DNA of 34,233 nucleotides from Chara braunii (GCA_003427395.1 BFEA01000531.1:526106-560338); one strand, 5' to 3'. Counted from the stretch's first letter, positions 20,846-30,943 are shown. Notes: generated by a model from the sequence alone, not told the origin. Numbers and translations: made by a program.

Positions 20846-21854
20846 TCACGCAAGTTCAATGTCATCGAATGTCAAGGTAGTCCTACGCCCACCTCGCATG
20901 ACTTTAACGATCCGGGTGCCATAGAAAGAGATCATCCGTATGGTTAATCTCCATACTATGGCTCGCAGAGGCCGACTGAGTCCAAATAGGTGTCGGGTCT
21001 CCGTGTCCTGGATCAAGACGGAGCGGAATTGTTTACTGGACGAGGTAATCCTGATGCTCACAATGATTCGGGAGAGACATTGGAGGTTACTCGCGCAGTG
21101 AAAATATAAAGTATATCCAATTGGCTCGGAAATCCGCGCGAGTATTAGGAAAAAATCCCTCGTCGTTGCGGAACAGTCCAATGAAGCCGATCCATTTTGT
21201 AGGAGAACCATCTCGAACCTGCAAAAACTGCTCCGCTCCTCTGATGAGATCGTCCTCGTGCGTATCGCGAATCAGCAGATATCTCGGGATCGTCAAGTCT
21301 CGTCGTGCGCCAGGCATCTACGTATTAGAACAAAAAACGCATTAGTCGCGTAGTCGTTCATCGAGTTCGCCCTCCTCATCTTGCCAAGCATACTCTGAAA
21401 AAGGTTGAACTCGTAGAATATGAAACTTGTTTGCCCGCACTCGTTTTGTATGATATATGCCGAAGAAAGGGCATTGTCGTTCGTTCAGCCACAGTACGGA
21501 ACTGACGAACGTCAGCCTTATCTCGGGGATCTCGTCCATTCACGGATTGATCTCGTATGGCTGCATCACCACTAATTTCATATTAGCAAAGTCACGCTCG
21601 GGCGGTGGTGGCGCAAACTCATAGTGTAGGATGTCCAGTCCGGTTTTTTAGCTAAAAATAAGTCGCCTAGGGGGATTCTGAGCACTGCCCCCCAAGAATC
21701 GCGGGACATCCTCCTTGGAGTATAATTCGTACGGATTATAGATGAACCGTCCTATCCTTTCGAATCTTTCTCCATTAAGTCTCTGAGTCTCGACGCGCTC
21801 CGCTGCTTCATCACGATTGTGGAAGAGGTGACAGACTGTCGTCCTTGCTTCCAT
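20846..21854 (-). pseudogene. Broken protein of unknown family
   Basis: Reading leftward from an ATG at 21854, coding-like sequence runs for about 330 residues in three pieces. 21854-21648 includes YNPYELYSKEDVPRFLGG. A segment with FAPPPPERDFANMKLVVMQP then leads across a TGA into 21539-21342 and, in the same frame after two stops, 21317-21087 (IPRYLLIRDTHEDDLIRGAE, WIGFIGLFRNDEGFFP). A frameshift near 21110 leads to 21100-20846 (GLSRPLRAIVWRLTIRM). Composition is protein-like and unlike the neighbouring hairpins. I do not recognise the family. It could be a domesticated or transposon gene, or a host gene fragment carried by an element. Confidence 0.45.
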
Positions 21855-23026
21855 CTGAAAAAATGAGGATGATTAAGTTAAAATTTTTGCTACCGAGTAT
21901 TATTGTTCAGACACCCCCTTTTGCCCACCTGATCGTGCTTCTTCTGGCACAATCGTCCTCGAAAGGAGTGCCTATCCGCACTCTGCTTAAACTAGTATGA
22001 CATGAACTGGGCTGCTTATGGCACCAGTTCCACATGCGTCAGTGACTCCTAATATGGTCAAAAAAAAAAGGGTATACTACAACAGTCCTTCCTTACGTAT
22101 GGCGCCACAAAATGTTAAAGTTTTTTCTGCAAATATACACCTGTCCTTCCCCTAGAAGGTGGTCTGGGATACCCCTCGTCCTCGCCTGAGAGAACCTCGG
22201 ATCTCATAAGTCGGGCTGGCTCCACCGCAACAGCATGGTACCCCCCACAAAGCGGTCCACTCCGAGTCGATAACAGGGTCGGCCCCTAAGGCAACGAACC
22301 CCCCCCTCAAATGCCTTCTAAGGAAAGGAAAGGAATCTATCACAGTGAACCATCTATCTCATGCCGCCTGACATCAAGAACAACTTAGACGAAAAATGAT
22401 CGCAGAAAGAAAAGTCATTCATACGGATAGGCATAGTCGGAGAAGGTCATTCGGGAAAGAATCGGTGACCTTGGGAAACTTCTATGTCCGTTCAGACTTC
22501 TCTTCTTTGTGATCGCTTTGTTTTTCGTCATCTTCTTTCCCCTTTGGTTCGATGCATACATACGAGTGTGAAAAAGTGAGAATAACCAAACATTAGCTTT
22601 TTCACAGTCAAACTCACTTCCATTTCAGTAAGCCACACCTGCAGTCAGATCAGACGATAAGTTTAACAGAACAAAAGCAATGCAAACCTAGACTCAGGTC
22701 AAACTCACATTCACAGGCGCAAACACACATTTTCTTAGCCTTTTAGTGAACATTCAATCAACTGACTAGCCACTGACCTTGAGTGAAGTAGTACGGTGCA
22801 CTCAAGAAGACCGTATAAAATTATGCTCCTGTTGACGTGACGGTGGTCGTCCCCAGTCGTCACCAAAGTGATCGACACCACTCTCTTGCTGCGGCCACCT
22901 GCCACAATACCCCCTCACTTACTTTTCAGTAAATGTCACTGCCAATTGCTTCTGCCGTCACCGCGTTATTCCGTCGTCAAGTCCACGCCACCCTAAAGCA
23001 CACCACTCTAGCGGCACCTTCCCTGC
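21855..23026. other. Non-coding with scattered strong stems
   Basis: No gene is recognised. Stems include AAGGTCA/TGACCTT (22443-22472), GTGAAAAAG/CTTTTTCAC (22568-22605), CTTGAGTG/CACTCAAG (22778-22806) and GTGACG/CGTCAC (near 22837-22863). Confidence 0.4.
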
Positions 23027-23590
23027 GTCAATGCTGTTGTCACTGCCGTAAATCTTGTGTCGTCGTAAAAAATTTTGCAGCGCTTCCGCACTACTGCTGT
23101 CAAACTCAGTGCCGCTGCCGCAAAAATCCGACAGCGCTTCCGCACCACCGCCGTCAAACTTAGTGCCGCCAATGCAGAAATTTGACAGCGCTTCCGCCCC
23201 ACCGCTGTAAAACTTAGTGTCGTCACCACAAAAATTTCGACAGAGCTTCCGCACCACCACCGTAAAACTTAGTGCCGCTGCCGCAGAAATTCGACAACAC
23301 TTCCGTACCACCGCCACAAATCTTAGTGCCGCTGCCGCATAAATTCGGCAACACTTCCGCACCACCGCCGTAAAACTAAGTGTCGTCGCCGCATAAATTC
23401 GGCAGCACTTCCGTACCACCGCCGTAAAACTTAGCGCCGCCGCCGCAGAAATTCGGCAGCACTTCCGTACCACCGCCGCAAAACTTAGTGCCGCCGCCGC
23501 AGAAATTCGATTGCGCTTCCGCACCACCGCCGTAAAACTTAGTGGCGCCGCCGCAAAAATTCGGCAGCACTTCCCCACCGCAGTGAGAAA
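23027..23590 (+). repeat. 54-bp minisatellite, about ten copies
   Basis: Units containing GCTTCCGCACCACCGCCGT start at 23081, 23135, 23189, 23243, 23297, 23351, 23405, 23459, 23513 and 23567, exactly 54 bp apart, with older degenerate copies upstream. Because 54 is a multiple of three, a 214-codon frame on the minus strand (23602-22958) stays open and encodes an 18-residue repeat (core AVVRKCCRI). I judge it a by-product of the repeat. Confidence 0.85.
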
Positions 23591-24654
23591 ATGGCAGGCC
23601 AAAATTAGTAAAATTTAGGCCCCAGGCCAAAATTCCACTTAGCCGCACTGCCGTAGTTTCGCAGCGTCCCTAGGTTTGTCCAGTGGGACCAGCACTAGCC
23701 AGAGGGGAGGGGAGTAGAGTGCCCCCTGCCTTGGCTATGGCTGCCCAATTCCTCCTTGTGCTCCTCTGCAGGTCTCCATCTTCCTCCTTGAAGTCTCCAG
23801 ATAGCACCTCAGCTCCCCAGCAGCACTCAAGTGTGCTCGTCAAACACTTGCCAGCACGAACGCTTCTGTGTGGCAGTTGGGGACAGCTGCCTGTGTTATA
23901 GTGGTTGAGGAGGGCTGGACGTCACTCCAGCACCCAGGCAAAATCACGGGCTCACTGTGAGCCCTTGATCTGCCAAGATCCAGGGTTGACTGTGGCCGCA
24001 CCACAACCACAACCTTAGTGTGGGGCAGTTTCTTTAACTGCCCTATTTTATTTTTTCTTTTATTTTCCCAGCTATATCGGAATCTCACGACATAGCTGGG
24101 CTCCTGCCATTTGTAAATCTGTTTTTCTTGTATTTTTCGAATAAGGGGTTGGAAAGATGCAACCCCATACAATTTGATGTATCTGGACTCTTTTCCCAGG
24201 GCAGATACATCGCTTTTCCTTAGTGACCCTTCAATTTTCAGGCTCCTTGCAAAAACGGGAGCCTGACAGTTACCTCTGGCAGCAACTGCCAGAGGTAGCA
24301 CCACGTGAGGACAAATGTCCTTACTCACAATAAAGAAAAGAAGAGAAAAAAAAACTAACTTCCTATTTTTTTCTGCACCTGTTTTTTTCCTCAGCCAGGT
24401 TCGTGCTGTTGCATGCAACAACCCTCCTCCTTTTGCTCTGCCCTCCCCGGAAAACGAGGAGGGCAGTTGTCAGTTTGTGAGGAGTAGGACCTCCCCCTCC
24501 CAACTGCCTCATCCTCCCCCTCTCCCTTCATCTCTATCTGTATACTGTGAGCCTAAGATCCCGCGGCTATAGTCATTCGTTCAAAATAAGGTGGGAGCAT
24601 TTGTGCTCCCACACAATCTAAAAAGATTGTAGTTTTGACGAGGCAGACTTCCTC

Positions 24655-24656
<2 letters not shown>

Positions 24657-24705
<49 letters not shown>
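24657..24705 (+). repeat. 49-base T run
   Basis: An uninterrupted T run follows the CGAGG/CCTCG stem. It could be a poly(A) tail of something inserted on the minus strand, or a homopolymer expansion within the array. A second run of 20 T lies at 25321-25340. Confidence 0.8.
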
Positions 24706-24898
24706 CCTGTACCCCCAACGGCCACGAGAAAGAAACGGCAAACAACAAAAGTAAAGAGTTAAAACTAAAAACAAAAAAAGAAAACAAACTCACCTTTCCT
24801 GCCTTCCCACAGTCAAGTAGCTCGTGGCGGTGAATCTCCCCTTGTCCCAGGGGCAAATTCATTCGATTTTGCTCATCCTTGCCCATGCACCCACACTC

Positions 24899-24954
24899 AG
24901 ACTGTAGAGGTTTCAACCTCCTGACGAGTCGGTGAAAGTCCGACGAAACAGTCT
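24899..24954 (+). ncRNA. Type III hammerhead ribozyme, complete
   Basis: All parts are present in order. Helix III arm AGACTGT (24899-24905) is followed by the cleavage-site A at 24906. Helix I GAGG/CCTC (24907-24920) closes a six-base loop. The core CTGACGA is at 24921-24927. Helix II GTCGG/CCGAC (24928-24944) has a 7-base loop. GAAA is at 24945-24948, and the closing arm CAGTCT lies at 24949-24954, so that the last A of GAAA pairs with the T before the cleavage site. Helix III is seven perfect pairs. In plants, type III hammerheads of this size occur in retrozymes, where they release circular RNA. No second ribozyme copy is seen nearby. Predicted cleavage is after 24906. Confidence 0.85.
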
Positions 24955-25524
24955 ATACACAGTCATTTCTTTGGCTCGTTCAAACGGGCGCCTTTACTAC
25001 AACCACCATAGTGGGTGACGCTGTATGTGACAAGGTTTGGGCTGAAGATTCGTCTGCTTCAGTTTTTGTTTTAGAATTTTTGCTCGTTCGTTTTCAACCA
25101 ACGAGCGATTTTCCAGTTTGTAAAAAAAATAATCTGAAAAAACAAAAACCAAAGAAAATCTAAAAAATTCTAAAAGAAATCTAAAAAGAAAACCTACTTA
25201 CCTGTAAAAAGCAAAATGGCTGCCCGTTGTCAACGGGCGCCTGCTGTTTCATTTGGAAACAGTAAGTCTCTTGTCTCTTCTGCGGGCGCCACTTGGCGCT
25301 GCCTGTTTAGTTTAGATTCCTTTTTTTTTTTTTTTTTTTTAGTATGTAAGCCGTTGGCATAAGCCAACGTCTACATTTCCCTTCCCAACGTCGTGCTGGC
25401 GCCTCCTCCAATATGCAGACCCAAGTTCGATTCCCGTATGGAAATCGAAATAAATTTCGGCCATTTCTCGATTTGTGCATGTCATCCTTGAAAGCGCAGG
25501 GGCCATGCTAATATCGGGTGGCCA

Positions 25525-25563
25525 ATCTCGACCGCGCGATCATCATGATCGTACGGTCGAGAT
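25525..25563 (+). repeat. Long hairpin in the array
   Basis: ATCTCGACCG pairs with CGGTCGAGAT (10 bp). Inside, CGATCAT pairs with ATGATCG around a single C, with a small internal loop between the two stems. It is one of the strongest hairpins in the array. Confidence 0.75.
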
Positions 25564-26210
25564 AGACCGCCCCTGGCAAAAGAAGCAGCTCCAAAAGGCG
25601 TTGCGCCCAGTAGGGCTTGTCGGATTCGATCCCAACATCAGTCGTGTATCAGTTCGGTATGTTTTTTTACTGGGCTTGCTCCTTTTCACGGAGCTAAACC
25701 CCCAGCTCTTCTATTTGAAGAGCTGCCTCTCAGTAGGATTCCTGGCCGTGGCTTAGGGCAGGCTCAACCTGCCGCACTTTGCCAATGGCTGCGCCGTGGC
25801 CGACCCGGTGTCGTCCCAGCCCGGCGGCTTGTGGCTCAGCAACCTATAGCCAGCCGCCATGACACCAAGCCCTTTGTGCGAAGCAAACCCCGTGGCTAAA
25901 AATACCCAACGTTCTCTGCGTTGCGGCCCTGTTCCCATCACGGCCGCCCTCTTTGAGTCTATCCAGGCCCTGAATCGCGCGGCTTAGCAACCACGCGACA
26001 TTATTTTAGGTAGAATAGGTCTAACTTTAGTCTTTCCATGACCGCATATCTCTGCGGTCTAACTGAAACCTGCGAACGAGTTGGAACTTTTTAATAGCAT
26101 GCCTTATTTCGTCAGACCACTTACCACAAACTTTCATCAAAGTTCGGACTTCGTCCGACATTGGAAATACAGGGCAGATACCCGTGTCAGGGTTTTTGTC
26201 CCGACAGCGG

Positions 26211-26781
26211 GTACTTTGCCTTTGTTTTGTGTGAGGACCCGATACTTCTACACTTTCTGTATAAAACTGGTTTTTCGATCTGTTGACTCAATCATGCAAA
26301 AACCGTTTGGTCAGGCAGTCCGACTATAACCTTCCATTTGGTTATGAACGTGACTGGTATTGTTTCATGGCTAATAGCTTTTAGTTTGTACTATGGATTT
26401 TGACGATTGGAATTGCTACAAATTATGAGAGTTTGCGTAGTTGGTCTTCTCGTCCAATAGGACGTCGCCGTGGCTCATGACTGCGACTAAACTACCGGCT
26501 ACCGTTTGTGGTGGCTTGTAGTCCGCGTCCATCTCTAATCGCATGCTTTTCGTTAGCATCTCTGCGCTTCAAGGGGCGTTGCTCGTTCGTTCACATGTTC
26601 GGGGCTTCACATTGACATTGTTAGCAGCCACATGCTAGCATGTCGTATTTCAGACGTGTCCACGTCAGCATATCACTTATTCAGGTTGGAATGATGTAAC
26701 GAGTTTTCCTACAACTTTGTGCTCTGCTATGTGCATTGAGTCGTGTTGTCGCTGCGTTTTGCAGTATCAGATTGCATACCT
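26211..26781 (+). mobile_element. Solo leader/pseudo-LTR of the Penelope-like element, copy 2
   Basis: The segment aligns with 14617-15179 from GTACTTTGCC to TGCATACC, with small indels. It then stops: no zinc-knuckle ORF follows. Like copy 1, it starts directly after a hairpin (26179-26212). A 5' piece left alone is unusual for a target-primed element, which normally loses its 5' end, but fits a solo pseudo-LTR. Confidence 0.7.
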
Positions 26782-26946
26782 TCGCCATGGGGCTCGTTAG
26801 AGACTCCTCGGCGGGCACGTTAATCCCCTGACGAATTGTTTTATTTTATATTATTTTGTTTCACAAAAGACTCATCTCATTTGATTACGCACACCAAGGA
26901 CAGGCCGAAAAATAATAAAAGTGACAAAATCTAGGCGTTGGGGTGA
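26782..26946. other. Short spacer, nothing recognised
   Basis: AT-rich sequence without a visible gene. Confidence 0.35.
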
Positions 26947-26959
26947 AAATCTAGCGACA
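26947..26959 (+). repeat. SINE target-site duplication, left copy
   Basis: AAATCTAGCGACA is repeated exactly at 27363-27375, bracketing the SINE. Confidence 0.9.
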
Positions 26960-27362
26960 ATCCAGCGGCCTAGCTCAGTTGGTAAGGCATGCAAGTGACA
27001 TTCATGAGGTCTTGGGTTAAAGCCCCATTGGCCTCGTGTACCTTTCTGGGCATCCTTGGCGCCCGCCACCTAGAGATAACCCGTTGGTCCCCTCAATCGG
27101 CATTAAAAAGCAGTCTCTGCCGATGTTCATAGGGGGAGGGGTGATCAGGGAGGCATAGCGACCGACCAATGATGCTCGGTCCCTCTGCTACCGGTTGTCC
27201 CCCGGTCGGTGTCCCCTTGGTGATTCCCTAAAGGCAATCAAGGCCACCCTGGGCTGAAAAGGCCACCCGATGTCAGATTAGACATAATATTGGATTTACC
27301 TGGGTTGGTTAGTCCCATGATAATACCTCAAGACCATCGCCCTTAAAAAAATAAATAAAAAC
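26960..27362 (+). mobile_element. tRNA-derived SINE, complete
   Basis: The head is tRNA-like: TAGCTCAGTTGG at 26971-26982 is a good pol III A box, and GGGTTAAAGCC at 27014-27024 is a degenerate B box at normal distance. A non-tRNA body of roughly 300 bp follows and contains a CGGCA/TGCCG stem. The element ends in an A-rich tail (AAAAAAATAAATAAAAA, to about 27361). A perfect 13-bp target-site duplication brackets it, so insertion by LINE-encoded target-primed reverse transcription is well supported. Its length of about 403 bp is long for a plant SINE. The clean duplication suggests a fairly recent insertion. Confidence 0.9.
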
Positions 27363-27375
27363 AAATCTAGCGACA
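27363..27375 (+). repeat. SINE target-site duplication, right copy
   Basis: Exact repeat of 26947-26959. Confidence 0.9.
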
Positions 27376-28139
27376 TAAATGGCAAAAACTAGACCTCTAT
27401 CATGATACCCGGCGACCCTGTGGAAAAGAAAATCGCCTCCGGCCTGAAATAACCTCACAAACCAAACCACCTCGAACCAAAAAAGGACCGCCTCACGGCC
27501 TGAGAGAGTCAAACAAACCTGAAAATTTACCTCTACTACTCAGTTATTTTGAGATTCCCCTAGTAACAACAAATTTTTTTTTTGTCCAAACCAGCCTCAA
27601 AACCCATAAATGTGCTACGAGCCACTCTACATTATTACACTAATTTGCATTCAAGGATCTCAGTTTATCCTAATATAGAGAATCCTAACTAATTGAAAGG
27701 AGCCCTCGCATCAAAATCACACTCCCTCCACCGCCTCCACCAACTGCATGTCTCTTGTGACCAAACCATATCCGAGCGTGCAGGTTATCACTATAGACTA
27801 TCAACAAATCCTATTAGGATTGAAATTTGAAAAACAGAAATGGAAAACGACTACACATCCGAAACAATCAATATTGAAAATAAGCAAGGGAAAACAACAG
27901 TAGAACCTAAAAGATTGACAAATAAATCGCAGCAACAGAAAAACAAGTGGGACAGAGAAGACATATAGAGGTAACAACATAAACTAAACAATCTAGAAAG
28001 CAACTAAATGAGTAACCATGTCATCCTTCCAACTAAGCACTCAATAGCCAATTTCCTATAACCAGTTTGCCTCGCTTATCCATAGAGGTCAGTGTTCCAT
28101 TCAGACACCACGTTTTCAAAAGCCATATCTTGCCAGCTT

Positions 28140-28560
28140 CTACATTGTTTGATTTGAGGATTTTCTTCTCCAATCTGCGAGCATGAACCGTCTGATGCCT
28201 TGAAAGATTTTCCCTCGAATCTGGTTGTTTGCCCTTTCTTTCCCATTTAACACTGCATCATTCCTCCCATGCCAAATCACAGTGCAAATCACTGCTCTGG
28301 CAGTTTGGACGATGTATCTCGAGCCTTCTAGCAAGCTCATACCTTCTGGTATTCCTCCAATTAAAACCCAAAATTTATCCTATTTGACTAGTTTGTCAAA
28401 GATACTGTCTCAGTTTGTTATCGCCCATACCCATATTCTGTTTGAATCTGGTCAGTCCCACCACATATAAAAGAGAGATTCAAAAGCCCAGAGGCATCAA
28501 ACACATTTAGTGTCTCTTGGCATGCCATGTTGAACTAGCCAAATAGCGGTTGGAGTGGCA
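28140..28560 (-). pseudogene. LINE ORF2 C-terminus with zf-RVT-like segment
   Basis: Reading leftward, AIWLVQHGMPRDTKC, followed shortly by ESLFYMWWD, matches the zinc-binding zf-RVT pattern downstream of RT in plant LINEs, with stops in places of some cysteines. The open part at 28340-28140 contains TARAVICTVIWHGRNDAVLN and ends with a basic tail, typical of the last segment of these proteins. Confidence 0.65.
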
Positions 28561-28965
28561 GCCAGGGATAACAACCAAAGTATTGCAGTATGTCTCTGGT
28601 TCGGAATGCTCTTCAATTGCTTCCAGCACCTCGATATCATTCTTGATAGTGAGTTGGGTTACAGTTTGGGAACAGTGGAGCCGATCTACATCTTGACACT
28701 GACAGTGGGTCTTTCATTAGGATTATCATGTTATATCCAATTATCATGATATATCCACTGGCAATCTGCTGGGCATATTCCAATAACCGAAATTTTTTCC
28801 CATTTGTTTATTTTTCTATCCATTCTCATGCACGAGGTTCTAATTCCAGAGTCGTGATAAGTTTCCCTTGGGCAAACACACAGCACGAGATGTTACCTTT
28901 CAAGTTTGTAGACTTCGTCACTCTTATCTGTTTGAATGAGGTACCTATCGGGGCCACAACACCTT

Positions 28966-29147
28966 CTAAAGGAGATAGGATGATGAAGCTATGAAGCTAT
29001 TGTCTCTTACTTGCCAACAATGAAATGTGCGCTTTCCATCAGATTGAATGACAATTAGTATCCAAAAGGGAGGATCACCAGTATCTAGACTCACAAACCA
29101 TGTTCCTGGTGGGTCTAACGTGACCACTAAAGGAGATAGGATGATGA
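28966..29147. repeat. 21-bp direct repeat within the LINE
   Basis: The 21-bp word starting CTAAAGGAGATAGG occurs at 28966-28986 and 29127-29147. It may be a local duplication or a footprint of an insertion of the 140 bp between. Confidence 0.5.
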
Positions 29148-29399
29148 CCCAAGCAGCAAGGATGGAATCCAGGATCATATTACTTTTCTCTTCAATTTTT
29201 CGTAATTGGCCCAATTTTTGTTTGAGTACAGTTAAACCACCAGTACCTCGCCCAACTATTTTCTCCGACGCGGCCGTTAACGCGCCCCGTCGGACGGAGG
29301 TCCACGTAGTGTACGATTGGTACGAAAGCAAAAAAAAAATTAAAAAAAAAATCAATCGAAGTGCAAAACAAAAAGAAAAAAGAAAACCAACGGGAAAAA

Positions 29400-29600
29400 A
29401 TGGGCACAACAGGGGGGGGGGGGGGGGAAGAAAGAAAGAAAGATGAGAGAGAGAGAAAGACACGACGAGTATGTCGCGACACTCCGCGCAGCTCGCCGTG
29501 TATCTCTCTCTCTCTCTCAGTTCAAATTCGCAAAATGGGAATGAATCTTCCCGCGTTTACGGAAAGATACATTCATGTTTTGCAAATTACTGGTGCGCAA

Positions 29601-29656
<56 letters not shown>

Positions 29657-29693
29657 CGACGAGTTTGTCGTGGCACTCCACGACAAACTTGTC

Positions 29694-29750
<57 letters not shown>

Positions 29751-29826
29751 TCTCACGTGCGAGCAGGCCCTGCCCTTCAACTCAATTCGAATGCATCTTG
29801 CCAGCTTAGCACACAAGATGCATTCG

Positions 29827-29884
<58 letters not shown>

Positions 29885-29935
29885 CACGCGACCCAAAGAT
29901 GGAAAGTGCAAAATGACCATCTTTGTTTTCAATTT
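29400..29935 (+). repeat. GA/TC microsatellites alternating with hairpins
   Basis: GA or TC tracts alternate with self-complementary inserts. H1 (about 29461-29500) is CACGACGAG...CTCGCCGTG. H2 (about 29520-29590) is an imperfect inverted repeat around AATGAATCTT. H3 (29654-29697) contains CACGAC, GTCGTG, CACGAC, GTCGTG in order. H4 (about 29786-29830) is TTCGAATGCATCTTG paired with its complement. H5 is CAAAGATGG/CCATCTTTG near 29894-29927. H1 and H3 are related, as are H2 and H4, so the segment looks like a tandem duplication of a palindromic module. With a GA tract on the left of H3 and a TC tract on the right, the combined foldback exceeds 40 bp per arm. Confidence 0.75.
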
Positions 29936-29992
29936 CTTTTTTTTTTTTGCAGAAAACTGTCGATTTTATTTTATTTTATTTTATTCTCGATG

Positions 29993-30080
29993 AGTACCTA
30001 CCGGTAGCTCGAGACTAGGCAAGGTTCGGTAGCCTCGAGCTACCGGTAGGCTGAGATACGGGCCTCAACCGGTAGGTACT
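29993..30080 (+). repeat. Compact foldback with two competing stems
   Basis: CCTACCGGTAGCTCGAG (29997-30013) pairs perfectly with 30034-30050, giving 17 bp. The outer AGTACCTACCGGT (29993-30005) also pairs perfectly with 30068-30080, giving 13 bp. The two pairings use the same left arm. It may be a miniature foldback element inserted in the LINE. Confidence 0.75.
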
Positions 30081-30249
30081 GGTGGTTTAATGTGACCTAG
30101 TCATCGGTCAGATCATCCCACATATTAGCAATTCGCAGTATCCCTCTCTCAATCCATATTCGTATAAAATTGTGAGGAGAATAACCGACTTTAATCCATT
30201 CTTCATCCTGAGATTAGATGTGGGGGGTTTCGAAAATGGGTTGAGATAG

Positions 30250-30943
30250 TTCTTTTGCCTTGGTGCTTGGTTCTACCCAGACATCCGGTCTCAATTTTTT
30301 TCCATGCTTTTACAATAGCTTGCGAGAATGGAGAGTTGATTTGTCTCCTTTGGTACGAAAACAACATCAGACATATCCAAATGTTTTCAGATTTGGAAAG
30401 GTTCCATTTTTTAAGTTAGGAGGTACTCTACTAAGTAGATCCAGTGTGATGGGGAGGGAGTGTTGATGGCTTTGACAATCCACTTTACGAACATTGCGTC
30501 ATTTTGGCGATGCGGACCAAGAATACCTAGGCCCCCATTTTCATGAGTTGTACATAACATTTTCCATGCCACTTTTGAAAGGAATTTCTCTTTCTTTCCT
30601 TCATATGGCTTCTATAGAAACTTAGTAGCACATCTGCAGATAGCAACATAGACCTGTTTTCCAATGACTCTAACCGTGGTTACAAACCAAAGAATTGCAA
30701 ATAGGGCCCCATTCAAGACTAACGCTTGACCAAAGAGCGAGAGATGAATTGCTTTACCTATGCAAACAACCAGTGTAAATATTTATGAAGAAGGAGATCG
30801 TCTTGATCACCTGCGCAGTCTATGAGGGATACTTGTACTTCTAATTTTTTTTCCGACTGGTTGTTTGTAATCCATTTCATACCCCATTCTGTTTCTAATT
30901 GAAAATCAGTAGGAAGGAAGAAGACAGATTTGTGTAAGTTCAC
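30250..30943 (-). pseudogene. LINE ORF2 region after the RT palm
   Basis: From 30943 leftward the frame shows NLHKSVFFLP, the conserved N-x-x-KS segment after the RT palm. Further on come HLSLFGQALVLNGALFAILW, KVAWKMLC, ENGGLGIL and FVKWIVKA, in the order seen in plant L1 proteins. Stops interrupt it, for example before KPYEG. Confidence 0.75.

Larger units (their letters stand above)
23880..26212 (+). repeat. Dense array of back-to-back perfect stem-loops
   Basis: About thirty consecutive stems of unrelated sequence fill this region. Examples: GGGCTCAC/GTGAGCCC 23948-23964; GGGCAGTT/AACTGCCC 24023-24043; CCCAGCTAT/ATAGCTGGG 24067-24100; GGGGTTG/CAACCCC 24145-24166; GATGTATCTG/CAGATACATC 24176-24211; TCAGGCTCC/GGAGCCTGA 24238-24266; TACCTCTGGCAG/CTGCCAGAGGTA 24271-24297; TGTTGCATGCAACA 24407-24420; CTGCCCTCC/GGAGGGCAG 24438-24466; GTGGGAGCA/TGCTCCCAC 24591-24612; ACAATCT/AGATTGT 24613-24630; GCTCGTT/AACGAGC 25082-25106; GCCCGTTG/CAACGGGC 25222-25238; CTGTTTC/GAAACAG 25244-25262; CGTTGGC/GCCAACG 25352-25369; CGAAAT/ATTTCG 25446-25459; AGCTCTTC/GAAGAGCT 25704-25724; GGCAGG/CCTGCC 25757-25773; GACCGCA/TGCGGTC 26040-26059; and a three-part stem at 26179-26212. 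Several exceed 9 bp, far more than chance allows in 2.3 kb. No protein is evident. Confidence 0.8.

Noticed and set aside
22958-23602. 214-codon frame on the minus strand as a real cysteine-rich repeat protein
   Set aside because: It coincides with a 54-bp minisatellite. The frame stays open only because the unit length is divisible by three, and no start context or domain supports a gene.
25420-25445. GTTCGATTCCC near 25425 as a tRNA gene or SINE head
   Set aside because: No A box, acceptor stem or T-stem pairing fits. The motif is better explained as one arm of the TTCGATT/AATCGAA hairpin in the array.
29361-29993. 210-codon frame with serine-leucine and arginine-glutamate repeats
   Set aside because: It is a translation of the GA/TC microsatellites.
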